Of a stretch of 18,663 bases of DNA, positions 1 through 7,831 are shown piece after piece; the stretch's first letter is position 1; every line of letters starts with the position of its first letter. This stretch comes from Polaromonas sp. (lineage in GTDB: Bacteria; Pseudomonadota; Gammaproteobacteria; Burkholderiales; Burkholderiaceae_C): assembly GCA_013205645.1 (NCBI GenBank), contig JABMMH010000041.1, forward strand, positions 1 to 18,663, given 5' to 3'. Under the pieces are notes generated by a model. The model saw only the letters and a list, made by a program, of their open reading frames with translations. It searched no databases and had not been told where the DNA came from. The position numbers and the translations under genes were made by a program.

Positions 1-524
1 CCTGCCAAATTCTGGCCGACATCTTTACCTACATCGAACACCGTGGTTCGATCAAAGGCAAAACGGTGGCCTGGGTTGGCGACGGCAACAACATGGCCAA
101 CACGTGGTTGCAGGCCAGCGAGATCTTGGGCTTCAAAGTGCACCTGAGCACGCCGGGCGGCTACGAAGTGGACCAGTCGATTGCCGGTATCCGTTCAGCC
201 GACAGCTACGCCGTCTTCAAAGACCCGATGCAAGCCTGCGCTGGCGCCGATTTGGTGACCACCGATGTCTGGACCAGCATGGGCTACGAGGCCGAAAACG
301 AAGCCCGCAAAAAAGCCTTCGCCGACTGGTGTGTCGACAGCGACATGATGGCCGCCGCCAAACCCGATGCGCTGTTCATGCACTGCCTGCCGGCCCACCG
401 CGGCGAAGAGGTCGAAGCCGACGTCATCGACGGGCCGCAGTCCGTGGTTTGGGACGAAGCCGAAAACCGCATGCATGTGCAAAAAGCCCTGATGGAATTT
501 TTGCTGCTGGGCCGGCTGAGTTAG
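1..524 (+). CDS. argF: Ornithine carbamoyltransferase, 3' part (5' end outside window)
   Basis: This gene makes citrulline from ornithine and carbamoyl phosphate in cytoplasmic arginine biosynthesis. The first complete codon begins at base 3, and 173 residues are visible, about the C-terminal half of a protein that usually has about 300-335. Visible hallmarks are CQILADIFT at the very start (the family usually has HP just before it), VAWVGDGNNMANTW at the start of the ornithine-binding domain, the mobile-loop motif DVWTSMG, and the HCLPAHRGEEV motif whose Cys binds ornithine. The carbamoyl-phosphate domain lies upstream of the window. The stop TAG is at 522-524. The gene faces the SDR gene with only three bases between the two stop codons. 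The GTG at 66 is an internal valine codon, not a start. The assignment is very secure; argF rather than argI is by convention. Confidence 0.96.
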   Translation, partial: CQILADIFTYIEHRGSIKGKTVAWVGDGNNMANTWLQASEILGFKVHLSTPGGYEVDQSIAGIRSADSYAVFKDPMQACAGADLVTTDVWTSMGYEAENEARKKAFADWCVDSDMMAAAKPDALFMHCLPAHRGEEVEADVIDGPQSVVWDEAENRMHVQKALMEFLLLGRLS

Positions 525-527
525 TTT

Positions 528-1289
528 TTAGCCGCGTCCGACGAACGGCATCTTGGTGGCCATCACGGTCATGAACTGCACGTTCGCTTCGGGCGGCAAA
601 CTGGCCATGTGAACCACAGCGTTGGCCACGTGCGCAACGTCCATCATGGCTTCAATGGCGATCTCGCCGTTGGCCTGCATGACACCCGTGGACATGCGTT
701 GTGACAGCTCCGTCAGCGCATTGCCAATGTCGATCTGACCGCAAGCGATGTTGTACTTGCGGCCGTCCAGCGAGATGGATTTTGTCAGGCCGGTGATCGC
801 GTGTTTGGTCGCCGTATAAGGCGCTGAATTCGGCCGCGGCGCATGGGCTGAAATCGAGCCGTTGTTGATGATCCGGCCGCCTTGCGGGCTTTGCGCTTTC
901 ATCACCCTGAAAGCTGCTTGCGCGCACAAGAATGAACCCGTCAGATTGATGCTGACGATGTTTTGCCATTGCTCGAAAGTCAGCTCTTCAAACCCCACAG
1001 ACGGCAAACCCACACCGGCGTTGTTGAACAACACATCGACCCGGCCAAAGGTCTGGCGCGTCTGCTCAAACAGTGCCGTCACGGAATCAGGTTTGGAGAC
1101 ATCGGTCGGTACGGCCAGAACGTGATCAAAACCCAGCGCCTTGGCTTCAGCCGCCACAGCTTCAAGCGGCTCGATGCGACGGCCAGCCAGCGCGACGCTG
1201 TAACCGGCCTTGATCAAGGCCAACGACACCGCCCTACCAATCCCTGTGCCTGCGCCTGTGACCACCGCAACTTTGTTGTGTGAACTCAT
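528..1289 (-). CDS. SDR family NAD(P)-dependent oxidoreductase
   Basis: A 253-residue classical short-chain dehydrogenase/reductase. It has the Rossmann motif TGAGTGIG (11-18), NNAG (89-92), an Asn in the SINLTG stretch (about 115), catalytic Ser145 and the pair Tyr158-xxx-Lys162 (YTATK). The substrate cannot be told from sequence. Family members reduce ketones or oxidise alcohols with NAD(P)H; the Arg-Arg after the second beta strand (AGRR, 35-38) hints at NADPH preference, which is inference. The start is supported by AGGAG at 1295-1299, five bases upstream of the ATG. It is the last gene of the acnA - monooxygenase - SDR run, 69 bases after the monooxygenase stop, so it may have its own promoter, but none is clear. 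Pairing with a flavin monooxygenase suggests a shared catabolic job. Confidence 0.9.
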   Translation of the reverse strand: MSSHNKVAVVTGAGTGIGRAVSLALIKAGYSVALAGRRIEPLEAVAAEAKALGFDHVLAVPTDVSKPDSVTALFEQTRQTFGRVDVLFNNAGVGLPSVGFEELTFEQWQNIVSINLTGSFLCAQAAFRVMKAQSPQGGRIINNGSISAHAPRPNSAPYTATKHAITGLTKSISLDGRKYNIACGQIDIGNALTELSQRMSTGVMQANGEIAIEAMMDVAHVANAVVHMASLPPEANVQFMTVMATKMPFVGRG

Positions 1290-1358
1290 TTTTTCTCCTG
1301 ATTTTTATGGATTAATTTTTTCGCAAACCTGAGACGATCTTACCGGCGCTGAAGGTAA

Positions 1359-2582
1359 TTACCGGGTCGCTCTGGGTGCATTGATTGAGCTGCCTGAACT
1401 AGGTTGTCCGTACAACCACGGCACGTCCAGCAAGCGCTGACCGAGCAAGCGCAGCGACAAATCGCGGCCCAGCCGCAGCGGGCCCGTGGCGTGAAAAATT
1501 TTGCCGTTGCGCAAAGCTCTGGCCTGTACGCGAGCGTTGCGCTGCCAGCGCTGCAAGGCATAGTGGCGCAGCGCCAGCGGCAAATCAGCCAGCGGCCTGA
1601 CAACGCCGGACAGGCAGCGACCAAGTTCGGCGGCATCTTCAATGGCCATGCCAGCACCTTGCGCTAAATATGGCCGCATCGGATGCGCGGCATCGCCCAG
1701 CAAAGCGACACGGCCGCTGGCCATTTGATCTGCGCTGTGCATCAGTGGCCGTTCGCACAGCGCCCATAAACGCCAGCTTGGCATAGCTTCAATCAAGGCC
1801 AACAAAGCCGGACATTGACCGGCCAGACCGGCCTGCACATCCGCCGCCAAACCAGCGTGATCCCAGTCTTCCATGTCGGCCGGTGGCTCGCCGTGCAAGA
1901 TGACCACCACGTTCAACATGTCGCCAGCCCGCACCGGGTAGCTCACCACGTGCAAACGCGGCCCCAACCAGACAGTGACTTGCTGGCTGCGCAAGGACAA
2001 GGGCAAATCAGTTTGACGCACCAGTGCGCGATAAGCCAGATGCCCAGTCGGCTGCGGCGCGCCATCGGCCAAGACCTGCTTGCGCACAGCGCTCCACAAA
2101 CCATCGGCGCCAATCAGCACATCACCTTCAACGCGGTGGCCATCAGCCCAAGCGACTTGCACGCCTTCTGGCGTGTTGGTGAAGCCGGCCACGGGCGCAT
2201 TCAAATTCAGATGAACCTCGCCACGACCCGACACGCTGGCCAGCAACAAAGCGTGCAGGTCGCCGCGGTGCAGCGTCGCGTAGGGTGCGCCGTAGCGTTC
2301 AGTGCAGCGACTGCCCAAAGGCAAGCTGCCGAGTTCATGGCCCTTGGACGCACTGCGCACGCTGAGTTGTTCTGGGAAAGCCGCCACTTGGCTCAGCGCC
2401 CGGCCCAAGCCCCAGCCTTGCAGCAGGCGAGTCGCATTCGGCCCCAGCTGAATACCGGCACCGACTTCAGAAAAAGCCTCGGCCTGCTCATACAAGCGAA
2501 CTTCCCAACCCGCCCGAGCAGCCGCTAAAGCGGCCGCCATCGCGCCGATGCCGCCCCCGGCAATCAGGGCTTGCCGGGTCAT
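1359..2582 (-). CDS. FAD-dependent monooxygenase (salicylate / 3-hydroxybenzoate hydroxylase type)
   Basis: A 407-residue class A flavoprotein monooxygenase. Such enzymes use NAD(P)H and oxygen to hydroxylate aromatic or related substrates in the cytoplasm. The N-terminal GGGIGA (9-14) with a Glu ending the second strand (RLYEQ, Glu32) binds the ADP part of FAD. GADGLWSAVR (158-167) is the DG motif, and GDAAHP (296-301) followed by a QGAGMAIEDA stretch is the ribityl-binding motif. These three together define the family. I chose the ATG at 2580-2582 because the FAD motif follows directly; upstream in-frame starts lie inside acnA and give no recognisable sequence. No good Shine-Dalgarno is visible. 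The ATG lies 16 bases after the acnA stop, so translation probably depends on co-transcription with acnA. The substrate is unknown; UbiH-like or salicylate-hydroxylase-like roles are both possible. Confidence 0.88.
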   Translation of the reverse strand: MTRQALIAGGGIGAMAAALAAARAGWEVRLYEQAEAFSEVGAGIQLGPNATRLLQGWGLGRALSQVAAFPEQLSVRSASKGHELGSLPLGSRCTERYGAPYATLHRGDLHALLLASVSGRGEVHLNLNAPVAGFTNTPEGVQVAWADGHRVEGDVLIGADGLWSAVRKQVLADGAPQPTGHLAYRALVRQTDLPLSLRSQQVTVWLGPRLHVVSYPVRAGDMLNVVVILHGEPPADMEDWDHAGLAADVQAGLAGQCPALLALIEAMPSWRLWALCERPLMHSADQMASGRVALLGDAAHPMRPYLAQGAGMAIEDAAELGRCLSGVVRPLADLPLALRHYALQRWQRNARVQARALRNGKIFHATGPLRLGRDLSLRLLGQRLLDVPWLYGQPSSGSSINAPRATR

Positions 2583-2598
2583 GGCTGAGCGCGCGGCG

Positions 2599-5499
2599 TC
2601 ATGCTGCGAGCAGCTGCCGGAGTACGAAGGGAAGAATACCGCCGTGGCGGTAGTAGTCCACTTCAATAGGGGTGTCGATACGCAAAATCAGCTCCAATTT
2701 TTGCTGCGAACCATCGGCTCGCGTGATCACTAATTTGGCACGGCTCTGAGGCTTCAAATCAGGGTCCGGCAACACATCAATCACTTCGTTGCCGGTCAGC
2801 CCCAAGGTCTGCCAAGAGTCGCCTGGGCAGAACTGTAACGGCAAAACGCCCATGCCGACCAAATTACTGCGGTGAATTCGCTCAAAACTACCCGCAATGA
2901 CAGCACCCACGCCCAACAGTTGCGTGCCCTTGGCGGCCCAGTCACGCGACGATCCTGTGCCGTATTCTTCGCCGGCAAAAATCACGGTGGAGGCGCCGGC
3001 GGCAAGGTACTTCATGGCCGCGTCATAAATGGCCATTTTTTGACCCAATTCAGAGCCCGGCTGTTGGAACAACGTGACGCCGCCCTCTTCGCGTGAACCG
3101 TCTGCGCCCTGCGGGATCATCAGATTCTTAATGCGCACGTTGGCAAAGGTGCCGCGCATCATGACTTCATGGTTGCCGCGGCGCGAACCGTAGCTGTTGA
3201 AGTCGGCCTTGCGAACACCGTTCTCAAGCAGCCATTGACCGGCGGGTGAGTTCTCCTGAATAGCGCCCGCTGGCGAAATGTGGTCGGTGGTGATCGAGTC
3301 GCCAAACAAGGCCATGATGCGCGAGCCCTTGACCGACACCGGGGTGTCTGACTTCGCATCAGCCGGGTCCATGACGAAGTCATCGAAAAACGGCGGCTCG
3401 GCAATGTAGGTGCTGTCCGGCCAGCTATAAGCCTTGCCGGTAGCGCCCTGAACCTGCTCCCAGAGTTGACCCGGATCGGCTTTGATCTTGGCGTAATTGC
3501 TGCGGTAGGCCTCGCCGTTCATGGCGAACTTCATGAGGGCGTGAATCTCTTCACTGGTCGGCCAGATATCGCGCAGGTACACATTTTTTCCGCCTGTGCC
3601 CTGCCCCACCGGCTCAGTCACGAGGTCGCGCAGCACGGTGCCGGCAATGGCGTAGGCCACCACCAAGGGCGGGCTGGCCAAAAAGTTCGCTTTGATGTTC
3701 GGGTGAATGCGGGCCTCAAAATTTCGGTTCCCCGACAGCACAGCAGCGCAGATCAAATCACTCTCGGCAATGGCCTCGTTGATCTCAGACGTCAAATCGC
3801 CCGAGTTGCCGATGCAGGTGGTGCAACCGTAGCCGGCCAGCGCAAAACCGAGCTGCTCAAGGTAGGGCATGAGGCCGGTTTGCGTCAGGTAATCGGTGAC
3901 GATGCGTGAGCCCGGCGCCAGCGAGGTCTTGATGTGCGGCTGCACTGTCAGTCCGGCTTCCACGGCTTTTTTGGCCAGCAGCCCGGCCGCCAACAGCACG
4001 CTAGGGTTCGAGGTATTGGTGCAACTGGTGATGGCGGCAATCAACACGTCGCCGTTGCCAATGGTGATGTCATTTCGCAGCGCTGCCGTCGTTGGCGCCA
4101 GCGACTTAGCCGTCTCAAGAGTTGGCCGATTGGCCTCCATCTCGGCAACAAAACGCGGGCCACCGGCAGGCACCGGCGGGCTCACCGGCGCAGCGTCTAA
4201 GGGCCCCGCATCGCTGCGTTGCAACAAGACGCGGGTTTCCAGCAGCGCCGCATCTTGGTTGAAGCCGTTGGCTGCCACAGGCTGGCTGAACAGCGACGAA
4301 AACTGCTGCTTCACGTTGCCCAGCTCGATCCGGTCTTGTGGTCGTTTCGGGCCGGCCAAGCTCGGCGTCACGTCATCCAAGTTGAGCGTGACCACTTGCG
4401 AGTAATCGATCTCTCCGGCCAAGGGCACACCGAACAGTTCTTGTGCCCGAAAGTAAGCCTCGAAGGTCTCAATTTCTGCTGCTGTCCGGCCGGTGCCACG
4501 AAAGTAATCCAACGTTTTGTCATCGACCGGGAAGAAGCCCATGGTCGCACCGTACTCGGGCGCCATGTTGGCCAGCGTCGCGCGGTCGGGCGCACTCAGC
4601 GTGCGTGTGCCTTCGCCAAAGAATTCAACGAACTTACCGACCACTTTTTCGCGGCGCAAAGCCTCTGTGACCCGCAGCACCAAATCGGTGGTTGTCACGC
4701 CTTCGCGCAAGCGACCGGTGATCTCAAAGCCGACCACATCAGGCGTCAGCATGTAGACCGGCTGACCCAACATGGCGGCTTCGGCTTCAATACCGCCAAC
4801 ACCCCAACCGACGACGCCAAGGCCGTTGATCATGGTCGTGTGGCTGTCCGTGCCGACCAGTGAATCGGGGTAATAAACGGCATCAGCATCAGCGCCGCTG
4901 CGGTGCACACCGCGCGCCAGATACTCCAGATTGATCTGGTGGACGATGCCAAAGCCCGGCGGCACCACGCCGAAAGTGTCAAACGCCTGCATGCCCCATT
5001 TGAGGAACTCGTAGCGCTCACGGTTGCGCTGAAATTCAAGCTTCATGTTCAGGTCGATCGAGTTCTTGGCGCCGTAGTGGTCGACCATCACCGAGTGGTC
5101 AACCACGAGGTCCACCGGCACCATCGGTTCAATGCGCTTTGGGTCTTTGCCCAGCCTGACAGCGGTGCTGCGCATGGCGGCCAAGTCGGCCAGCAAAGGC
5201 ACACCGGTGAAGTCCTGCAGCAACACACGGGCGACGACGAAAGGGATTTCTTCGGTGCGCTCAGCTTGGGGCTTCCAGTTGGCAAGTTGGGCCACGTGTT
5301 CCGGCGTGATCTTGTCATTGTCACAATGACGCAGCACCGACTCCAGCACGATGCGAATCGACATCGGCAAACGCTTGATGGTCGGAAACTGGCGCGTCAG
5401 CTCTGGCAAGGAATAAAAGCGTCCGTTGGTGCCAGAACTCGTTTTAAAAGTCTGCAGCGTTGAAGCGAACTCAGGGGATGATGCGGGCAATTGAGACAT
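2599..5499 (-). CDS. acnA: Aconitate hydratase A
   Basis: A 966-residue aconitase of the AcnA/IRP type, which interconverts citrate and isocitrate through a [4Fe-4S] cluster in the cytoplasm. Cluster ligands are visible as Cys493 (SCTNTSNPS) and Cys559/Cys562 (GYGCTTCIGNSG). Other signatures are YPDSLVGTDSHTTMINGLGVVGWGVGG in domain 1 (written here only as the family motif around residues 210-235), the domain-4 motif GDSITTDHISPAG (733-745), FNSYGSRRGNHEVMM and GTGSSRDWAAKG. The sequence matches AcnA rather than AcnD or AcnB. It is longer than E. coli AcnA (891): about 50 extra Pro/Ala-rich residues lie between RPQDR (386-390) and the first cluster Cys. The start is the ATG at 5497-5499 with AAGGA seven bases upstream; a longer frame to 5544 is unlikely. 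It heads an operon with the monooxygenase and SDR genes. Confidence 0.96.
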   Translation of the reverse strand: MSQLPASSPEFASTLQTFKTSSGTNGRFYSLPELTRQFPTIKRLPMSIRIVLESVLRHCDNDKITPEHVAQLANWKPQAERTEEIPFVVARVLLQDFTGVPLLADLAAMRSTAVRLGKDPKRIEPMVPVDLVVDHSVMVDHYGAKNSIDLNMKLEFQRNRERYEFLKWGMQAFDTFGVVPPGFGIVHQINLEYLARGVHRSGADADAVYYPDSLVGTDSHTTMINGLGVVGWGVGGIEAEAAMLGQPVYMLTPDVVGFEITGRLREGVTTTDLVLRVTEALRREKVVGKFVEFFGEGTRTLSAPDRATLANMAPEYGATMGFFPVDDKTLDYFRGTGRTAAEIETFEAYFRAQELFGVPLAGEIDYSQVVTLNLDDVTPSLAGPKRPQDRIELGNVKQQFSSLFSQPVAANGFNQDAALLETRVLLQRSDAGPLDAAPVSPPVPAGGPRFVAEMEANRPTLETAKSLAPTTAALRNDITIGNGDVLIAAITSCTNTSNPSVLLAAGLLAKKAVEAGLTVQPHIKTSLAPGSRIVTDYLTQTGLMPYLEQLGFALAGYGCTTCIGNSGDLTSEINEAIAESDLICAAVLSGNRNFEARIHPNIKANFLASPPLVVAYAIAGTVLRDLVTEPVGQGTGGKNVYLRDIWPTSEEIHALMKFAMNGEAYRSNYAKIKADPGQLWEQVQGATGKAYSWPDSTYIAEPPFFDDFVMDPADAKSDTPVSVKGSRIMALFGDSITTDHISPAGAIQENSPAGQWLLENGVRKADFNSYGSRRGNHEVMMRGTFANVRIKNLMIPQGADGSREEGGVTLFQQPGSELGQKMAIYDAAMKYLAAGASTVIFAGEEYGTGSSRDWAAKGTQLLGVGAVIAGSFERIHRSNLVGMGVLPLQFCPGDSWQTLGLTGNEVIDVLPDPDLKPQSRAKLVITRADGSQQKLELILRIDTPIEVDYYRHGGILPFVLRQLLAA

Positions 5500-5506
5500 G
5501 GTGAAG

Positions 5507-5511
5507 TCCTT
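5507..5511 (-). promoter_or_regulatory. Ribosome binding site of acnA
   Basis: On the minus strand AAGGA stands seven bases before the ATG at 5497-5499. This fixes the start of acnA at the MSQLPASS sequence and rules out the in-frame extension of 15 residues to 5544, in which this site would be coding. Confidence 0.75.
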
Positions 5512-5620
5512 CTTGAAATTCAATGAAAAGGTCCAAAAGACCATACATCATTTTGGCAGGCGAAGGTTCTACAAACGCAGCTATTACGCATGGCCTCATC
5601 TGGCGACGGACATTGCAGCG

Positions 5621-5661
5621 GCTTTGTCGGCAAAGGATGACAAGCCTTTGCGACGAAGGCT
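5621..5661. repeat. Overlapping inverted repeats upstream of acnA
   Basis: Three short inverted repeats overlap here. The first is CTTTG/CAAAG with a four-base loop (5622-5635). The second is CAAAGG (5631-5636) with CCTTTG (5645-5650), an eight-base loop. The third is AGCCTT (5643-5648) with AAGGCT (5656-5661), a seven-base loop. Neighbouring repeats share bases, so stem 2 cannot form together with stem 1 or stem 3. No T-run follows on either strand, so this is not a simple terminator. It could be a leader structure of acnA (transcribed leftward) or a protein-binding site. The repeats are seen in the sequence; a function is not shown. Confidence 0.45.
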
Positions 5662-5674
5662 ACAGGTTTATATT
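5648..5674 (+). promoter_or_regulatory. Possible sigma70 promoter for the C26 hydrolase gene
   Basis: TTGCGA (5648-5653) and TATATT (5669-5674) are 15 bases apart on the plus strand, about 34 bases before the ATG at 5708. The boxes are reasonable matches but the spacer is short. It overlaps the inverted repeats described above, so one protein or structure could affect both directions. This is a weak prediction. Confidence 0.3.
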
Positions 5675-5707
5675 CAAGTCTTTAACTCATGACGGCAAGC
5701 CAACCAG

Positions 5708-6700
5708 ATGCCTTTTAGCAACACACCAAAAACCGACGCCAAGCCCGAGCCAACTGCTGCGGCCGAGACGGCTGCTGACAGCCCGGAACTTGCGCAAGAT
5801 CCTGCCGAAGACGACAAGGCGCCGCGTTACCTGAAAGAAAACGACACGGCGATCGCCTTGGCTTGGCGCGTCGTGCTCGGACGCTACCGCGCCATCTGCG
5901 ACAAGGCCAGTCGCAACTTCATGCGCCGCACCTTGCGTATCGGTATTTCAGCGCGCATTTTTCATCCGGAGCCGGGCGGCGTCGGGCTGCGCAGCAAGAA
6001 CTTGCAGTACTTAGAAGAGTCGATCGCGCAGTGGGTCATGTCGCGCGACGTGCTGGTGTTCATGATTCCAACCGTCAATACCGGCGGCTTGTTGCACCCC
6101 AGCAATATCACGCTACGCCATTACGCGCGTCACCTAGACGGCTTGGTATTGCAAGGCGGGGCCGATGTGTCACCGCAGTCGTATTCGCAGTCGCCGACAC
6201 AGCCGGAATGGGGCGGCGATCGTGCCCGCGACGTCTATGAGCTGGAGCTGTTGCATGAATTTGTCGATGCCGGAAAACCGGTGCTTGGCATTTGCCGCGG
6301 CTGCCAGTTGATCAACGTCGCTTTTGGCGGCACGCTGTACCAAGATATCGCGACCGAAGCCCCGGCCGCCAACGCGCATGTCAACGCACAATATGACCAG
6401 CTGCACCATTCGATCAATTTTGCCAAGGGCTCATCGCTGGGAGCGTTGTACCCCAAGCTGAGCGAGGCGTTGGTCAATTCGATCCACCATCAGGCGGTCA
6501 AGGATCTGGGCCGTGACATCACGGTCGAAGCGCGCTCGCATAGCGACAACATCATCGAAGCGATTCGCTACCAAAAAGCCAATTTCGTCATGGGCTTGCA
6601 GTGGCACCCGGAATTCCATTCAGCCGGCAGCACGGAATTGCTCGACTGCACGCCGATTCTGGACCAATTCTTGCGCGCTGCGCGTGAAACGCGGTTTTAA
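5708..6700 (+). CDS. Gamma-glutamyl-gamma-aminobutyrate hydrolase family protein (peptidase C26)
   Basis: A 330-residue class I glutamine-amidotransferase-like hydrolase related to PuuD, which cleaves gamma-glutamyl bonds such as gamma-glutamyl-GABA. The nucleophile elbow GICRGCQ places the catalytic Cys at 196, and QWHPEFH supplies His300 and Glu302. LVLQGGADVSP (147-156) is typical of the family. Residues 1-40 are Pro/Ala/Glu-rich and probably disordered, and residues 42-75 look like a basic helix. This N-terminal part of about 70 residues is absent from PuuD of E. coli (254 residues). The ATG at 5708 has no strong Shine-Dalgarno; later in-frame Met codons (for example Met72) would give a conventional-length protein, so the start is less certain than the identity. 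It converges on the carboxylate-amine ligase gene with a three-base gap. No other putrescine-pathway gene is visible, so the natural substrate is unknown. Confidence 0.88.
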   Translation: MPFSNTPKTDAKPEPTAAAETAADSPELAQDPAEDDKAPRYLKENDTAIALAWRVVLGRYRAICDKASRNFMRRTLRIGISARIFHPEPGGVGLRSKNLQYLEESIAQWVMSRDVLVFMIPTVNTGGLLHPSNITLRHYARHLDGLVLQGGADVSPQSYSQSPTQPEWGGDRARDVYELELLHEFVDAGKPVLGICRGCQLINVAFGGTLYQDIATEAPAANAHVNAQYDQLHHSINFAKGSSLGALYPKLSEALVNSIHHQAVKDLGRDITVEARSHSDNIIEAIRYQKANFVMGLQWHPEFHSAGSTELLDCTPILDQFLRAARETRF

Positions 6701-6703
6701 ACA

Positions 6704-7831
6704 CTAGGCCATCGCTTCGCCGCGAAAAGCTCGAATCGCCGCATCGACCATGCCTTCGGTGCTGCCTTGGCATTGGTACTGGCTGCGCAGATAGTGGGCA
6801 TGGCTGCCATTCGTCGCCGCATCCATCAGGTGCTGCAGGCCGGCGCTGCTGCCGAGCGCCTCGCCATGCGGTGCCATCTGCCGCAGGGTGCTGAGGATGT
6901 CTTCGCGCAGCGATGTCGTTGCATAGGTTTTCGGGTGCGTGATCACGCCGTCGAGGCCGAAGCGGCACGCCTGAAAGCGGTTGTAGCTGTAGACCAAGTA
7001 ATCATCTTCGACGGGCGGCTCCTCGCGCCGTTCCAGCAAGTGGCGGCACAGCGCCTGCAGATACGCGGCCAACGCTGCGGCGCGTTCGACCGTCAAGGGC
7101 GTGTCACAGACGCGCAATTCAATGGTGCCGAATTCCGGCTTAGGCCGAATATCCCAGTAAAAATCCTTCATGCTTTTGACGATGCTGGTCTTTTCCATCT
7201 TGGCGAAATAGACGTTGGCAAACTCATCCCAGCTCAAGGTGAATGGCGCGCGCCCGCTCATCGGAAAAGCAAACACCGAGTTGAGCCGGGCCGAATCGAA
7301 TTGCGTGTCGCGCCCCTGCACGAACGGCGACGACGCAGACAGCGCGATGAAGTGCGGCACGTAGCGGTTCAGTGCATGCAGCAAGAACATCGCGTCGTCG
7401 CCCGAGGCGCAACCGATGTGCACGTGCTGGCCAAAAATCGTGAACTGTTTCGCCAAGTAACCGTAGAGTGCCGACAGTTCTTGGAAGCGCGGTCCAGAAA
7501 ATATTTTTTGTGATGACCATTGCTGAAAAGGATGCGTACCGCCACCGCAAATACCGATGTTGAGCCGGTCGCCCGCTTGCACCAGTGTGTCGCGGATGTC
7601 TTGTAATTGCGCCAGCAACAACGCGTGCTGCGTGTGCACACTCGAATTGATTTCGATCATGCTCTCGGTCATCTCGGGCGTGACGTTACCGGGAAAGGGT
7701 TTGCGCTCCAGCAAGTGCAGCAAGTCCGGGCTGGCATCAGCCAAATCAAAGTCAGACAAGTTGACCAATTGCAATTCAAGTTCGACGCCAAAGGTCAGCG
7801 CGACCGATTGGGCGAAGGGTTCGAGTGCCAT
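6704..7831 (-). CDS. YbdK-family carboxylate-amine ligase (glutamate-cysteine ligase type 2, GCS2)
   Basis: A 375-residue ATP-dependent ligase of the GCS2 family, which joins the gamma-carboxylate of glutamate, or a similar acid, to an amine; E. coli YbdK has weak gamma-glutamylcysteine synthetase activity. Motifs in order are FGVELELQLV (14-23), EMTESMIEINS (53-63), GGGTHPF (96-102), GQHVHIG (134-140) and YWDIRPKPEFGTIELRV (225-241), which carry the metal- and ATP-binding residues. Length is typical of the family. The ATG directly follows the antiporter stop (TAG then ATG, no gap). AAAGGGG lies inside the antiporter 3' end at a suitable distance, so the two are translationally linked. The gene is the last of a five-gene minus-strand run and faces a gamma-glutamyl hydrolase. 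The true amine substrate is not evident; glutathione synthesis proper would normally use another enzyme. Confidence 0.9.
   Translation of the reverse strand: MALEPFAQSVALTFGVELELQLVNLSDFDLADASPDLLHLLERKPFPGNVTPEMTESMIEINSSVHTQHALLLAQLQDIRDTLVQAGDRLNIGICGGGTHPFQQWSSQKIFSGPRFQELSALYGYLAKQFTIFGQHVHIGCASGDDAMFLLHALNRYVPHFIALSASSPFVQGRDTQFDSARLNSVFAFPMSGRAPFTLSWDEFANVYFAKMEKTSIVKSMKDFYWDIRPKPEFGTIELRVCDTPLTVERAAALAAYLQALCRHLLERREEPPVEDDYLVYSYNRFQACRFGLDGVITHPKTYATTSLREDILSTLRQMAPHGEALGSSAGLQHLMDAATNGSHAHYLRSQYQCQGSTEGMVDAAIRAFRGEAMA

Noticed and set aside
2583..2666. 28-residue extension of the monooxygenase into acnA
   Set aside because: The FAD-binding motif follows the ATG at 2580-2582 immediately, and the extension is acnA sequence in another frame.
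2599..5499. AcnD-type 2-methylisocitrate dehydratase for this aconitase
   Set aside because: The motifs and N-terminal sequence match AcnA, and no prpC, prpB or prpF gene is adjacent.
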